A DNA stretch of 24,926 nt from a virus. Of the stretch, positions 12,966 to 21,876 are shown in pieces. Each line of letters begins with the position of its first letter. Within the stretch, counting starts at the first letter, position 1. Location of the stretch: positions 1 to 24,926 of the IMG/VR virus record IMGVR_UViG_3300017987_000342; one strand, written 5' to 3'. The notes under the pieces were generated by a model. It was not told the origin of the DNA. It ran no database searches and saw only the letters and a list, made by a program, of their open reading frames with translations. The position numbers and the translations under genes were made by a program.

Positions 12966-14245
12966 GTACAGCAACCCAAGAACGTACCAGTCAGGCACCG
13001 GTCGGAGAAAGCCAACCCCAGCTTCCGGCGACGAGCCGACAGACGGGGACCAGCGTGCGCGTGACGTCGGAGGCACCAGCCTACCTGACGGATTCCGCCG
13101 CGTTTGAACACTTGTGGCGGGTTGCCGTGGGGTTTGCGAAGAGTAGCCTCGTCCCCGAGGTGTTCCGGGGCAAGGTGGAGGATTGCTTTATTGCGTGTCA
13201 GTTAGCCGTGCGGCTGAACGTCGACCCGTTCATGTTGCTCCAAAACATCTACATCGTTCACGGCAAGCCGGGCTTCGAGGCCAAGCTGTCCATCGCGTTG
13301 CTGAATGCTTCCGGCAAGATCCGGGGGACACTCGGCTACAGATTCGACGGCGAGGGCGATGAGTACGGCTGCACGGCTTTCGTAGTCGATGCGTTCACCG
13401 GTGAGACCGTTACTGGTCCCAAGGTCGATCAGAGGATGGTCAAGGGCGAAGGTTGGCACAAGCCCAAAGGGCAACAGGTTTCCAAGTGGATGACCATGCC
13501 GGAGCAGATGTACCGCTATCGGTCGGCGACGTTTCTCATTCGGGCCCATTACCCCGAGGTGTTGATGGGGTTACAGACCCGAGAAGAAATCGAGGAGACG
13601 CAAGAGCCCGCGCCATTGGCTGCACCGCCGCGAAGCCTGGATGCACTGGCCGATCGGCTGGAAGCTGAAGGATCGACATCCGGCCAGACCGATGGGGCCC
13701 AGACCGACGTTACCGGGCTTGCTGAACTGACGCTTGGTGGCAAGCAGTATCAGGTCACCAAGAACAAGAACCTGTGGTGTTACAGGCTGATCGGAACGGC
13801 CCAGTGGATACACGCGACCGAGGAAACGGCTGAGCTGATCGAGGCAGCGTTGTCGCCTCAGACCGACGAGTCCCCCGCCGAATCCTACGACTCGAGCCGC
13901 AAGGCGTTTCTGGCCGCACTCACATCCGCGAACAGCTACAAGGCGTGCGATGAGGCTGTCGCCGAGTTCGCTGGCGACCTTCCCGCCGCTGCCAGCGATT
14001 GGATGAAGGAGCAGGCCGAAGCCCGGAAGCTGGGGATCAAGGCAGCCCGGGACAAGAAGACCACGCCAGCCGAGCAATCAAAACCCGGCGGCATCGACGT
14101 TGCGGCCGACCTCCGCAAGCAGGCGGAGAAGGCCAAGGGCGACCCGATCGCGGCCGGCAAAGTGCGGCGGGCGATCAAGTCGGCGGCGGAGTCGGGGGAT
14201 ATTACCCCGGAGGTTGCTGATGAGCTCATCGGACAACTCGAATGA
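12962..14245 (+). CDS. RecT-family single-strand annealing protein
   Basis: A 427-residue protein coupled to the exonuclease gene. The central part (roughly 40-240) is RecT-like: AFEHLWRVAVGFAKSSLVPEVFRGK, CFIACQLAVRLNVDPFMLLQN, YIVHGKPGFEAKLSIALLNASGKI and MTMPEQMYRYRSATFLIRAHYPEVLMG, which are the conserved blocks of phage RecT proteins. The C-terminal third is low-complexity, rich in Ala, Glu and Lys, and longer than in typical RecT. It should anneal single strands produced by YqaJ in phage recombination. The start at 12962 is set by the ATGA overlap. Confidence 0.8.
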   Translation: MSTATQERTSQAPVGESQPQLPATSRQTGTSVRVTSEAPAYLTDSAAFEHLWRVAVGFAKSSLVPEVFRGKVEDCFIACQLAVRLNVDPFMLLQNIYIVHGKPGFEAKLSIALLNASGKIRGTLGYRFDGEGDEYGCTAFVVDAFTGETVTGPKVDQRMVKGEGWHKPKGQQVSKWMTMPEQMYRYRSATFLIRAHYPEVLMGLQTREEIEETQEPAPLAAPPRSLDALADRLEAEGSTSGQTDGAQTDVTGLAELTLGGKQYQVTKNKNLWCYRLIGTAQWIHATEETAELIEAALSPQTDESPAESYDSSRKAFLAALTSANSYKACDEAVAEFAGDLPAAASDWMKEQAEARKLGIKAARDKKTTPAEQSKPGGIDVAADLRKQAEKAKGDPIAAGKVRRAIKSAAESGDITPEVADELIGQLE

Positions 14246-14420
14246 TCGGACGGTAGGCCCTCGTCGATACTTTGTGCCAGTCTGCATCCGGACGAAATTG
14301 GGATTTATCGGCGGGCCATCGGGCTACTGCGAAACCACAGAGGAAAACGCAAAGGGGGCTAGGCCAATCATTTGGTCCGAGGAGAACGCAAGGAATGGAA
14401 GTCTACTTGAAGCCAGATAG
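14220..14420 (+). CDS. small hypothetical protein
   Basis: A 66-residue frame beginning with ATG at 14220, within the last 26 bases of the RecT gene, and overlapping the helicase start by 26 bases. It reads MSSSDNSNDRTVGPRRYFVP, then IRTKLGFIGGPSGYCETTEE, with basic and aromatic residues and no motif that I recognise. Without it a gap of 149 bases would be left between RecT and the helicase, which is unusual in this dense block. The ribosome binding site is CGGAGG (14208-14213). Coding status is plausible, not proven. Confidence 0.4.
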   Translation: MSSSDNSNDRTVGPRRYFVPVCIRTKLGFIGGPSGYCETTEENAKGARPIIWSEENARNGSLLEAR

Positions 14421-15882
14421 CCTTGACGACTATCGCCTGTTTCTGCGGATCAAGCAGTTGCCCACGTACACGATCCGCGGGAGAATGGCGTGGTTTCCGG
14501 ATGAGTACGCAGAGCGATTGCGAATTGACCATGTACCATCATCCAGCAATGAGAGCTATGCACCACCCGCGTGGATGTTCGACTATCAGCGGGAGATTAC
14601 GTCAATCGCGATTCGCAAGCGGAAGTATTGTTTGTTCATCGATTGTGGCTTCGGCAAGACAGCGATCTTTCTAGAGTTTGCTCGCTACGCTCTCAAGATG
14701 CTTCCTAAAGGTCGCACCGTGCTGATCATATCGCCCTTGATGGTAGTTGATCAGACGATGGAGGAATCGCGGACGTTTTTCGGTGACAAATTGTCGATGG
14801 AACACATCCACGCGAATGAGCTTCAGACATGGTTAGAGTGTGGAAAAGGAATCGGCATCACCAATTATGAATCCATCCGGCCCGACCTTCGAAGGGGGCA
14901 ACTGGGAGCGTTAATCCTCGATGAATCGAGTTATCTTAAGAGCCACTATGGCAAATGGGGAACGAAATGCATCGAGCTTGGCCGCGGGCTCGATTGGAAG
15001 ATGGCCGCGACTGGAACGCCGGCACCAAACGACCGTATCGAGTACGCAAATCACGCGGTATTCATGGATGCTTTTCCGACCGTCAACAGCTTTCTCGCTC
15101 GCTTCTTCGTGAACAAGGGGCAGACGCAAGAGCGATGGGTGATGAAGCCGCATGCGATTCGCCCATTCTATCGAGCCCTGTCGCACTGGGCCATCTTCAT
15201 GACGGACCCAGCGACATATGGCTGGACGGACAACTCGGAGACTATCCCGCCGATTATCATCCACGAGCATGATGTACCGGTGACCGAGGAACAGGACAAG
15301 CTAGCGTTTGGCGCAACTGGCCGCCTGTTTGCCGACCGTATCGGGGGAATCACGAATAGGTCGGTTCTCGCTCAGATTGCAAAGGGGAGCTACAAGGGTA
15401 AGCGGATTCCAACGCGGAAGCCGGAGTATATCAAGCGGCTCATCGATGGATGGCCGGATGAATCTACGATCATTTGGTGCAAGTACAACGCGGAGCAAAA
15501 ACTCCTCGAAGAGACTTTCCCGAACGCTGCGAGCATGGACGGGCAAACTCCGCACGATGTTCGGATGCGGATGATTGCCGACTTCCAAGCCGGCAAGCAG
15601 AAGGTACTCATCAGCAAACCGAAAATACTCGGATTTGGTTTGAATCTCCAGCGGGCAACGCGGCAGGTGTTCTCTGCATGTGAAGACTCATATGAGTCGT
15701 TCTATCAGGCAGTGAAGCGGTCTAACCGCGTCGGCTCAACCAAGCCGTTGAATGTTCACTTGCCGATGACGGACATTGAACGCATCCAGATGGAGAACGT
15801 GTTGCGGAAGAAGGACCGCGTGCAACAGGACACCATCGAGCAGGAAGCTCTATTCCGGGAGGAAGCATTATGTGCTGTGTAA
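14395..15882 (+). CDS. SNF2-like SF2 helicase
   Basis: A 495-residue protein. Helicase motifs in order: Q-like FDYQREI (62-68), Walker A DCGFGKTA (83-90), Ia LIISPLMVV (110-118), motif II LDESSYLKS (175-183, DESS in place of DEAH), motif III ATGTPAPND (205-213), then in the second RecA domain LGFGLNLQ and QAVKRSNRVGS with the arginine finger. The pattern matches SWI2/SNF2-type DNA translocases encoded by phages. It probably acts in phage replication, recombination or chromatin-like remodelling; activity not shown. The start at 14395 (MEVYLKP) follows GAGGAG; an upstream ATG at 14272 is out of keeping with the family length. Confidence 0.82.
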   Translation: MEVYLKPDSLDDYRLFLRIKQLPTYTIRGRMAWFPDEYAERLRIDHVPSSSNESYAPPAWMFDYQREITSIAIRKRKYCLFIDCGFGKTAIFLEFARYALKMLPKGRTVLIISPLMVVDQTMEESRTFFGDKLSMEHIHANELQTWLECGKGIGITNYESIRPDLRRGQLGALILDESSYLKSHYGKWGTKCIELGRGLDWKMAATGTPAPNDRIEYANHAVFMDAFPTVNSFLARFFVNKGQTQERWVMKPHAIRPFYRALSHWAIFMTDPATYGWTDNSETIPPIIIHEHDVPVTEEQDKLAFGATGRLFADRIGGITNRSVLAQIAKGSYKGKRIPTRKPEYIKRLIDGWPDESTIIWCKYNAEQKLLEETFPNAASMDGQTPHDVRMRMIADFQAGKQKVLISKPKILGFGLNLQRATRQVFSACEDSYESFYQAVKRSNRVGSTKPLNVHLPMTDIERIQMENVLRKKDRVQQDTIEQEALFREEALCAV

Positions 15883-16064
15883 TGTGTGAGACGCCGATGC
15901 CTCCGATCGATGAGGCAATAGACGCCGGATGGATGCCATCCTATTACGATGGTGATGACCCATGCGACGGTCCAGTCTGCCCAGAGTGCTGCGAGCGGCG
16001 GTGCATGATCGCTCGCGACGGCGAATTAGAACTAACCTTTCCGGAGATTCGATTGAATGTGTGA
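15870..16064 (+). CDS. small cysteine-rich zinc-binding protein
   Basis: A 64-residue protein beginning MCCVMCETPMPP, with a second cluster CDGPVCPECCERRC. The paired CxxC-like knuckles point to zinc binding, as in treble-clef or ribbon proteins. The ATG at 15870 lies 6 bases after GGGAGGA; another ATG at 15882 overlaps the helicase stop (TAATG) and is a possible alternative. It overlaps the helicase by 13 bases and the methyltransferase by 8. Function unknown; nucleic-acid binding is reasonable by composition only. Confidence 0.55.
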   Translation: MCCVMCETPMPPIDEAIDAGWMPSYYDGDDPCDGPVCPECCERRCMIARDGELELTFPEIRLNV

Positions 16065-16935
16065 TTTACTGAACGGGTCTGAATGGCACATTGAGCATGG
16101 CGATTGCATTGAGCACATGGCGACGTTGCCGGATGCGTGCGTTGATTTCGCGGTGTTCTCGCCGCCATTTCCGTCGTTGTATGCCTATACCAATGAGGAA
16201 GCCGATATCGGTAACAGTGAGGACTTGGCCGGCGAGACTAAGATCCATCTGTCGTTTTTCTATCGCCAGTTTGCACGAATCGTCAAGCCCGGGAGAGTAG
16301 CGATCGTGCATGTGTGCCAGATTCCGCGGATGAAAAGGAGCGGTGGTCAAGGGCTGATGGATTTCCGCGGGCTGAACATCCGGCTGGGTGAGCGTTCGGG
16401 ATTGATCTATGAGTACGATTGGCTTGTGTCGAAGAATCCGCAAGCCCAAGCGATCCGCACCCATAGCCATGAATTGCAATTCGCTGGACTGGAAAGAGAC
16501 AGGAGTATCAGTCGCGGGGCTCTTGGTGATTATTTGATCAAGTTCCGCATTCCTGGCGATAATGCGGTCGCAGTCGATGTGGCTGGCGAGACTTCGCGGA
16601 ATGATTGGATTGCATGGGCCGAATCATGCTGGTCGTGGCATGAGATCAAAGCAACCGATACACTCAACACCGCTGAGGGCAAGGGGGAGAATGACACCAA
16701 GCACATTTGCCCGTTGCAGCTTGGCGTCATCGAGCGGTTGGTGAAACTCTACACGAATCCTGGCGAGATCGTCTTCTCGCCCTTTGCGGGAATCGGTTCC
16801 GAAGGCTACGAGGCACTTCGGCTTGACCGGCGGTTCTATGGAATCGAACTGAAAGAGGAATACTACCAGACAGCCCGGAAGAACATGGAGCGGGCGATAC
16901 TGGCGAGGGAACAGGAGCTCCCACTGTTTGCCTGA
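16057..16935 (+). CDS. N4/N6-type DNA methyltransferase
   Basis: A 292-residue protein. FAVFSPPFPS (31-40) holds the catalytic motif IV in its SPPF form, and the SAM-binding motif FSPFAGIGSEGYEA follows near the C-terminus, with DRRFYGIELKEEYYQTA after it. Motif IV before motif I is the beta-class order (N6_N4_Mtase family). It transfers a methyl group to adenine N6 or cytosine N4; SPPF is more often linked to N4-cytosine, but this is not decisive. No restriction endonuclease is adjacent, so it is an orphan enzyme, probably protecting phage DNA or marking it for regulation. Confidence 0.82.
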   Translation: MCDLLNGSEWHIEHGDCIEHMATLPDACVDFAVFSPPFPSLYAYTNEEADIGNSEDLAGETKIHLSFFYRQFARIVKPGRVAIVHVCQIPRMKRSGGQGLMDFRGLNIRLGERSGLIYEYDWLVSKNPQAQAIRTHSHELQFAGLERDRSISRGALGDYLIKFRIPGDNAVAVDVAGETSRNDWIAWAESCWSWHEIKATDTLNTAEGKGENDTKHICPLQLGVIERLVKLYTNPGEIVFSPFAGIGSEGYEALRLDRRFYGIELKEEYYQTARKNMERAILAREQELPLFA

Positions 16936-16950
16936 CAAGGAGGAGTAATC

Positions 16951-17160
16951 ATGCCCCGCTGCCCCAAGTGCAACCGCCCCAGCGACACGCCCACGGCAAC
17001 GCCCAGGGCGTACTACTGCCACAACTGCCGGATGGAGTTTGATCCGGAGGACGATGGCGACTATAGCACGTTCGACCCGTCCGCGAGGCTGAGGCGTGAG
17101 GAGCGGGCGAGAGAGCGGAGGAAACGGAGGGAGGCATGCGATGACGCCCATGCGAACTAA
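16951..17160 (+). CDS. small zinc-ribbon protein with basic tail
   Basis: A 69-residue protein with a near-perfect ribosome binding site (AAGGAGGAG). MPRCPKCNRP and YYCHNCRMEF supply two CxxC knuckles 17 residues apart, a classic zinc ribbon. An acidic linker is followed by an arginine- and glutamate-rich helix (RLRREERARERRKRRE). Zinc binding seems safe; a nucleic-acid or adaptor role is inferred from the basic tail. The next gene starts within its last 20 bases. Confidence 0.65.
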   Translation: MPRCPKCNRPSDTPTATPRAYYCHNCRMEFDPEDDGDYSTFDPSARLRREERARERRKRREACDDAHAN

Positions 17161-17446
17161 GCACAGCGGACACGTAGAGATCGACGGCTACCTGCCTGAT
17201 CGGCACGACGAGTCTGAGCCGGACGTGGTGATCGGCTTCGACTGGGCAGATGCAGAGCCGATGACGCGGGACTACCCCGGCTCGGATGGCGGCGTCTGGG
17301 TGACAGATGTTGAACTTCAGGACGGCAGCCAGCTCGACGTGGAAACCATGGACCCGGATCTGTACGTCCACCTGCGAGAGCAGTGTGAACAGCACATGAT
17401 TGACAGGGACGAGGCCGACTTGGCTGCGAGGGAGGAAAAACGGTGA
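17141..17446 (+). CDS. acidic hypothetical protein
   Basis: A 101-residue protein. The ATG at 17141 is chosen because GGAGGGAGG lies 7 bases upstream. Composition is strongly acidic: SEPDVVIGFDWADAEP, DGGVWVTDVELQDG and a terminal RDEADLAAREEKR. The middle looks like beta strands, the C-terminus like a helix. Family not recognised. It is linked on both sides by overlaps (20 bases with the zinc ribbon, GTGA with the next gene). Confidence 0.55.
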   Translation: MTPMRTKHSGHVEIDGYLPDRHDESEPDVVIGFDWADAEPMTRDYPGSDGGVWVTDVELQDGSQLDVETMDPDLYVHLREQCEQHMIDRDEADLAAREEKR

Positions 17447-17670
17447 CTCATTCTTCGATTGGCCCCCCTTTCCACCTCGGCCAAACCGTGTTCGTCCAAC
17501 TCGATGGGTGCGAGTACATCGGCAGAATCACCGCTATCGAGCCCGGAGGCGGCTTGAGAGAGCCGATCGATGGGCTCGCCTACCACGTGCGCCTCTCCGG
17601 CCTCAACGGCAGCACGGGGCGTCTGGTGGTCGTGGGAAGGGATTTGCTGGAGACACTTGGGGAAGGCTAA
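17443..17670 (+). CDS. small SH3/KOW-like beta-barrel protein
   Basis: A 75-residue protein with a GTG start in a GTGA overlap. The pattern LGQTVFVQLDGCEYIGRITAIEP, then YHVRLSGLN and VVVGRDLLETL, is that of a small SH3-like barrel such as those seen in KOW or tudor-type modules: G-x-x-V-x-V, a turn, G-x-I-x-x-I, then a closing strand. Such domains bind protein or RNA. Identity is uncertain because the match is only of hydrophobic spacing. Confidence 0.5.
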   Translation: MTHSSIGPPFHLGQTVFVQLDGCEYIGRITAIEPGGGLREPIDGLAYHVRLSGLNGSTGRLVVVGRDLLETLGEG

Positions 17671-17687
17671 TATGCGAAGGAGAAAAC

Positions 17688-18401
17688 ATGGAGACGGAAA
17701 CTGTTTGGAAGCCAGAGGATCTAAAAACCGATTACTCTGGACATTTGATTATTGAATGCGAAGTGGACCTACCTGCGATGTGCTTGCGTGTAAAAGGCAA
17801 GTGCATCTGTCGAAAGAAAGCAATTGTACGGTCCATCGAGGCCGGCTGGTCCATCGAGGCCGGCGAGTTCATCGAGGCCGGCGAGTTCATCAAGGCCGGC
17901 GGGTCCATCGAGGCCGGCGAGTTCATCAAGGCCGGCGGGTTCATCAAGGCCGGCGAGTTCATCGAGGCCGGCGGGTCCATCGAGGCCGGCGAGTTCATCA
18001 AGGCCGGCGGGTCCATCGAGGCCGGCGAGTTCATCAAGGCCGGCGAGTTCATCAAGGCCGGCGGGTCCATCAAGGCCGGCGAGTTCGTGTTATCGTTGAT
18101 GTTCGAGGTTTCGTGTGCCGGCTTGCGTGTATCTTTACTCCCATTTTGGAGGTCGTTCTGGGCTGCGATGCCGCCGTTGCAGAAGTGGCGAACAGCAATT
18201 CTCTCTCGTGATTGCTGCTGGGGTGATTTGCGGCTTCTCGCGACAGTTCACGAACAGCGAGACATCGTCGCTTGGGAGGGCTGGCACCCGATCCTACGCG
18301 CACACTTGGAGATGTTTTTCGGTCTGCGTTCTGAGGTGCCTGGGTCTGAGCTTAGGGTTCATGCCCCAGAGACAACGGACGCGCCGACAACGGAAGACTG
18401 A
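17688..18401 (+). CDS. protein with 14 hexapeptide repeats (IxAGxx)
   Basis: A 237-residue protein with ribosome binding site GAAGGA. Residues 1-48 form a non-repeated head (METETVWKPEDLKTD, cysteines at 32, 39 and 41). Residues 49-132 are 14 exact six-residue units of the form [SF]-I-[EK]-A-G-[EGW], expected to fold as a regular beta solenoid, with Ile inward and Gly at turns. The C-terminal 105 residues are hydrophobic and tryptophan-rich (FWRSFWAAMPPL, WEGWHP), then acidic. Related I-x-A-G repeats appear in phage and bacterial hypothetical proteins, but I know of no function. The repeat part could bind a surface, a polymer or DNA by mimicry. Confidence 0.65.
   Translation: METETVWKPEDLKTDYSGHLIIECEVDLPAMCLRVKGKCICRKKAIVRSIEAGWSIEAGEFIEAGEFIKAGGSIEAGEFIKAGGFIKAGEFIEAGGSIEAGEFIKAGGSIEAGEFIKAGEFIKAGGSIKAGEFVLSLMFEVSCAGLRVSLLPFWRSFWAAMPPLQKWRTAILSRDCCWGDLRLLATVHEQRDIVAWEGWHPILRAHLEMFFGLRSEVPGSELRVHAPETTDAPTTED
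17832..18083 (+). repeat. 14 tandem 18-bp repeats
   Basis: Each 18-base unit encodes six residues and contains GGCCGGC. Units differ mainly at three positions: TCC or TTC, GAG or AAG (Glu/Lys), and GAG or GGG (Glu/Gly), giving a patchwork rather than identical copies. Length 252 bases, no stop codon in any forward frame. Copy number is likely to vary by slippage or recombination, always in frame. Confidence 0.9.
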
Positions 18402-18427
18402 TCAGGCGAGGAACGGAGGCCGCACAG

Positions 18428-19265
<838 letters not shown>

Positions 19266-19279
<14 letters not shown>

Positions 19280-19883
19280 AACATCGCGTTTGGCGGTACT
19301 GGTCGGCGTGCTCGCGGAGGCGTACCGGCAGACCATCACCGAAGCGACAATCGAAGCGTATCGGATCGGGCTGCGTGATCTGACGCTTGGGGCGGTTGAA
19401 CGGGCCATCGATGAGGCGATCCGCACTTGTCGTTTCATGCCCACCGTTTCTGAGCTTCGTGCGTTGGCGGGCGTTATGATCCCGGAGCATCGCGCCGTTC
19501 TGGCATGGCGGCTACTGATGGACGCGACCAAGGAGCACTGTCCTTACCACTCGGTCGACTTCGACGACCCGCTCATCATGGCCACGCTCCGCAACTTGGC
19601 TGGCGGCGATCGCGCCTGGGAAGTGTGGGCCGAGATGGTCGAGGCCGAAGAGGAGAAGTGGTTACGCCGGGATTTCGAGCGGATCTATGTGGCGATGGCG
19701 CAATCGTCAGTTTGGACCATCGATGGATCGCCTCTTATTGGGTTTCATGACCGTGAGAACGCTTCGCGCGGATACCCAATGAAAGACCCTGTGAACATTA
19801 CCTGTGGGCTTCCGCCAATCCAGTTCAATGCGCTTGCTGATAACCGGTCCCAGATCGCCCTCCTGGAAAACATCGGCGCGTGA
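19266..19883 (+). CDS. putative helicase loader / replication accessory protein
   Basis: A 205-residue protein starting 14 bases inside the previous gene. The N-terminal domain (ETSRLAVLVGVLAEAYRQTI, EAYRIGLRDLTLGAVERAIDEAIRTCRFMPTVSELRALAG) matches the helical pattern of phage helicase-loader or loader-inhibitor proteins of the G40P/gp59 type: ...FxPxxxELR.... The rest is helical and tryptophan-containing (DRAWEVWAEMVEAEEEKWLRRDF). No Walker motifs, so it is not a DnaC-like ATPase. Position after the initiator-like gene supports a replication role. Confidence rests on the F-x-P-x-x-x-E-L-R signature. Confidence 0.5.
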
Positions 19884-19897
19884 TCTGAGGAAACCGA

Positions 19898-20443
19898 ATG
19901 ACCCAACGCGTCGTCACCATCGAGGAAGCCCGAGACCTCGCCAAGAGGCAGCGCGGCCGAGATTGGGCCGACCGCCGCAAGGATGAGGCCGAGGCGAAGG
20001 CTGCGAGGCGAGAGCGGTTGCGGCTGAGCACGGAGCCGGTGTCGGTGCGGTTGCCGTTTCCGCCTTCGATCAACCGGTACTGGCGTACGAAGGTTGTCGG
20101 CAAGTCGATCAGGGAAGCGAGCGTGATCACGTACATCAGTGCGGCCGGCACAGCCTACCGCAAGGAAGTCATCAGGCTCTGGCAGAAAGTCGGCGTCACC
20201 TTCGAGGGCAAGTTGGCAATCAAGGTCCGCGTGGTCATGCCCGACAGACGCGAGCGCGACCTCGATGGGCTCTGGAAAGCCTTGCTCGATTCGCTGGAAC
20301 ACGCCGGGGCCTGCGAACGGGATTCGCAGATCAAGGCCGAGAGCATGGAAGAGGTTGCGATTGAGTCGCCAGGCTGGATTGAGATCGTGCTCGGTCCGAA
20401 GCCGGGCGAGCGGCAAGGGACGTTGTTTGATACGGAGTGGTGA
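19898..20443 (+). CDS. rusA: RusA-type Holliday junction resolvase
   Basis: A 181-residue protein. After a basic helical N-terminal extension of about 45 residues, the RusA core begins SVRLPFPPSINRYWR, continues with a long helix (SAAGTAYRKEVIRLW), and has PDRRERDLDGLWKALLDSLEHAGACERDSQIK, containing the acidic residues that bind metal in RusA (the RDLD pair, LLD, and the later D). These dimeric enzymes cut four-way junctions during phage recombination and before packaging. Core length fits; the N-terminal extension is longer than in the E. coli protein (about 120 residues). Confidence 0.82.
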   Translation: MTQRVVTIEEARDLAKRQRGRDWADRRKDEAEAKAARRERLRLSTEPVSVRLPFPPSINRYWRTKVVGKSIREASVITYISAAGTAYRKEVIRLWQKVGVTFEGKLAIKVRVVMPDRRERDLDGLWKALLDSLEHAGACERDSQIKAESMEEVAIESPGWIEIVLGPKPGERQGTLFDTEW

Positions 20444-20471
20444 TCGTTAACCCAATCAAAGGAGGCCGAAA

Positions 20472-21281
20472 ATGGCAAAGCGCAAGAAGTCAGACCCCGC
20501 CGACAAGCGGAAGCCCGTCAATGTGCGGCCGATCGAACGGAAGCACGCGGGAAAAGTAACGGAGCCGTACAAGATCATGGAAGCACTGATCCCCGAGCAT
20601 CACGAGCATCTGAAGGAGGCGACAATCCTACTCTGCTACCGCCGCGGCTGGAAGCCCGACGTCGACCGCGTGCTCACGCTGGCGAAGATCAAGAAGGCAT
20701 CCGACCTTGACCGGGCCCTTGGAAGCCGGTTCGGCGATTCCTACGATTTCGTGATCCAGTTGAACGAAGACGCTTGGGCTGGGCTCGATGACGAAAAGAA
20801 GCGGCTCGTCATCGACCACGAACTGTGCCACGCCAAGCCCGACTTGGACCGGGACGGCAACCAGAAGCTGGACGCTCGGGAGCGGCTATGCTGGCGATGC
20901 CGGAAACACCCTATCCAGGAATTCCCCGAGATCATCGAGCGGTATGGGGTCGACGTAGCCCTGGGCATGAACCAGACCGCCTTGGACGCGGCCGAGGAAG
21001 CCCAGACGCCGCTCTTCGCTGGCCTGGACGATGGGGAAGGCGAGTCGCTGGATTGGCGAGAGGCCCCGCTGGAAACGCTGAGGGCCAAGACCATCACCGT
21101 GACGGAGGCCATGCTGACCAAACTCTCGGACGCTGGCATTGAGAACCTGGGGCAACTCGCCGACTGCATGGACGGCGAAGGGACGTGGTGGCACAAGGGC
21201 GTCAAAGGCATCGGTAAAGAGACCGCCGCGCCGATCGAGGATGCACTTGCGGCAATACGAGCAGGACACGCAAAGGAGTGA
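20472..21281 (+). CDS. putative phage metallopeptidase with C-terminal HhH
   Basis: A 269-residue protein with a strong AAAGGAGG site. The first 190 residues resemble the putative phage metallopeptidase family: LGSRFGDSYDFVIQLNEDAW, then LVIDHELCHAKPD with the zinc motif HELCH (HExxH, 116-120), then FPEIIERYG. A C-terminal domain, LSDAGIENLGQLADCM and KGVKGIGKETAAPIEDAL, is a helix-hairpin-helix or RNA-polymerase-alpha-CTD-like module that binds DNA or protein. The fusion of an HExxH domain with HhH suggests it acts on a DNA-bound target. Enzymatic activity is inferred only from the motif. Confidence 0.68.
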   Translation: MAKRKKSDPADKRKPVNVRPIERKHAGKVTEPYKIMEALIPEHHEHLKEATILLCYRRGWKPDVDRVLTLAKIKKASDLDRALGSRFGDSYDFVIQLNEDAWAGLDDEKKRLVIDHELCHAKPDLDRDGNQKLDARERLCWRCRKHPIQEFPEIIERYGVDVALGMNQTALDAAEEAQTPLFAGLDDGEGESLDWREAPLETLRAKTITVTEAMLTKLSDAGIENLGQLADCMDGEGTWWHKGVKGIGKETAAPIEDALAAIRAGHAKE

Positions 21282-21284
21282 GTC

Positions 21285-21872
21285 GTGGCCAAGCGAGCGA
21301 GGAAGACGAAACCAACACCGAAGGCGACACCGATCGTCGAGGAAGGAGAGCAGGTCATCGAGTTAGAGACGCCGTTGCCGCCAGATTTCGCCGAAGGGGG
21401 CAACGCGGGGCACCTGATGTGCCTGAGCCTGCCTGCGGTGGTTGATATCCTGATTCCGCCCAGCGAAGTCGGCGTGGAAGAATTCCGGCGCTTGCGCGCG
21501 GTCGCATCCGAAACGAGCTTACTGGAGGGCACCGAAGGAGAGCTTGGCGTGCTGAAGCGGAAGCTCTGGTGTCGAATCCGGCAAGAGACCGGTGCGAAAT
21601 GGCAGATCAGCAGAGGGCCCCACGCCGGGATGACGGCTGTCAGCGGGACACCAGAGCCGGGCGATTTTTCGGAAGCCGCGCTGGAGGAGTTGTACGATCA
21701 TTTGGTGTGGTACCTGGCGACGGTCATGAAACTCGCTCGGCGACTTGGGCGAAAGCGCAACACGCGGTTTGTCGGCCCCAGTTGCATTTGGGCCGCGGTG
21801 AAGCACGTGTTGAAGGAGGCACCGAAGCGTGATCGGTACGGGGATGACTTGGAGAGGGTGGAAGCGGGGTGA
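21285..21872 (+). CDS. hypothetical protein
   Basis: A 195-residue protein starting with GTG after AAAGGAG, 3 bases downstream of the previous stop. The basic N-terminus (AKRARKTKPTPKATP) is followed by an acidic segment and a helical body (VGVEEFRRLRAVASETSLLEGTEGELGVLKRKLW). The C-terminal half, EAALEELYDHLVWYLATVMKLARRL, is amphipathic helix. No motif recognised. It is the last gene before the GGCNN array and terminator, so it closes the early operon. Confidence 0.55.
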   Translation: MAKRARKTKPTPKATPIVEEGEQVIELETPLPPDFAEGGNAGHLMCLSLPAVVDILIPPSEVGVEEFRRLRAVASETSLLEGTEGELGVLKRKLWCRIRQETGAKWQISRGPHAGMTAVSGTPEPGDFSEAALEELYDHLVWYLATVMKLARRLGRKRNTRFVGPSCIWAAVKHVLKEAPKRDRYGDDLERVEAG

Positions 21873-21876
21873 GGCA

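Noticed and set aside
16057-16935. Complete restriction-modification system
   Set aside because: No endonuclease-like gene is adjacent; neighbours are small zinc-binding proteins.
17832-18083. CRISPR array suggested by regular repeats
   Set aside because: Units are 18 bases with no spacers and maintain one protein frame; no cas genes are near.
17732-18211. Overlapping coding frames through the 18-bp repeats on both strands
   Set aside because: A repeat whose length is a multiple of three and that lacks stops is open in several frames automatically; only the frame with a ribosome binding site and non-repeated flanks is supported.
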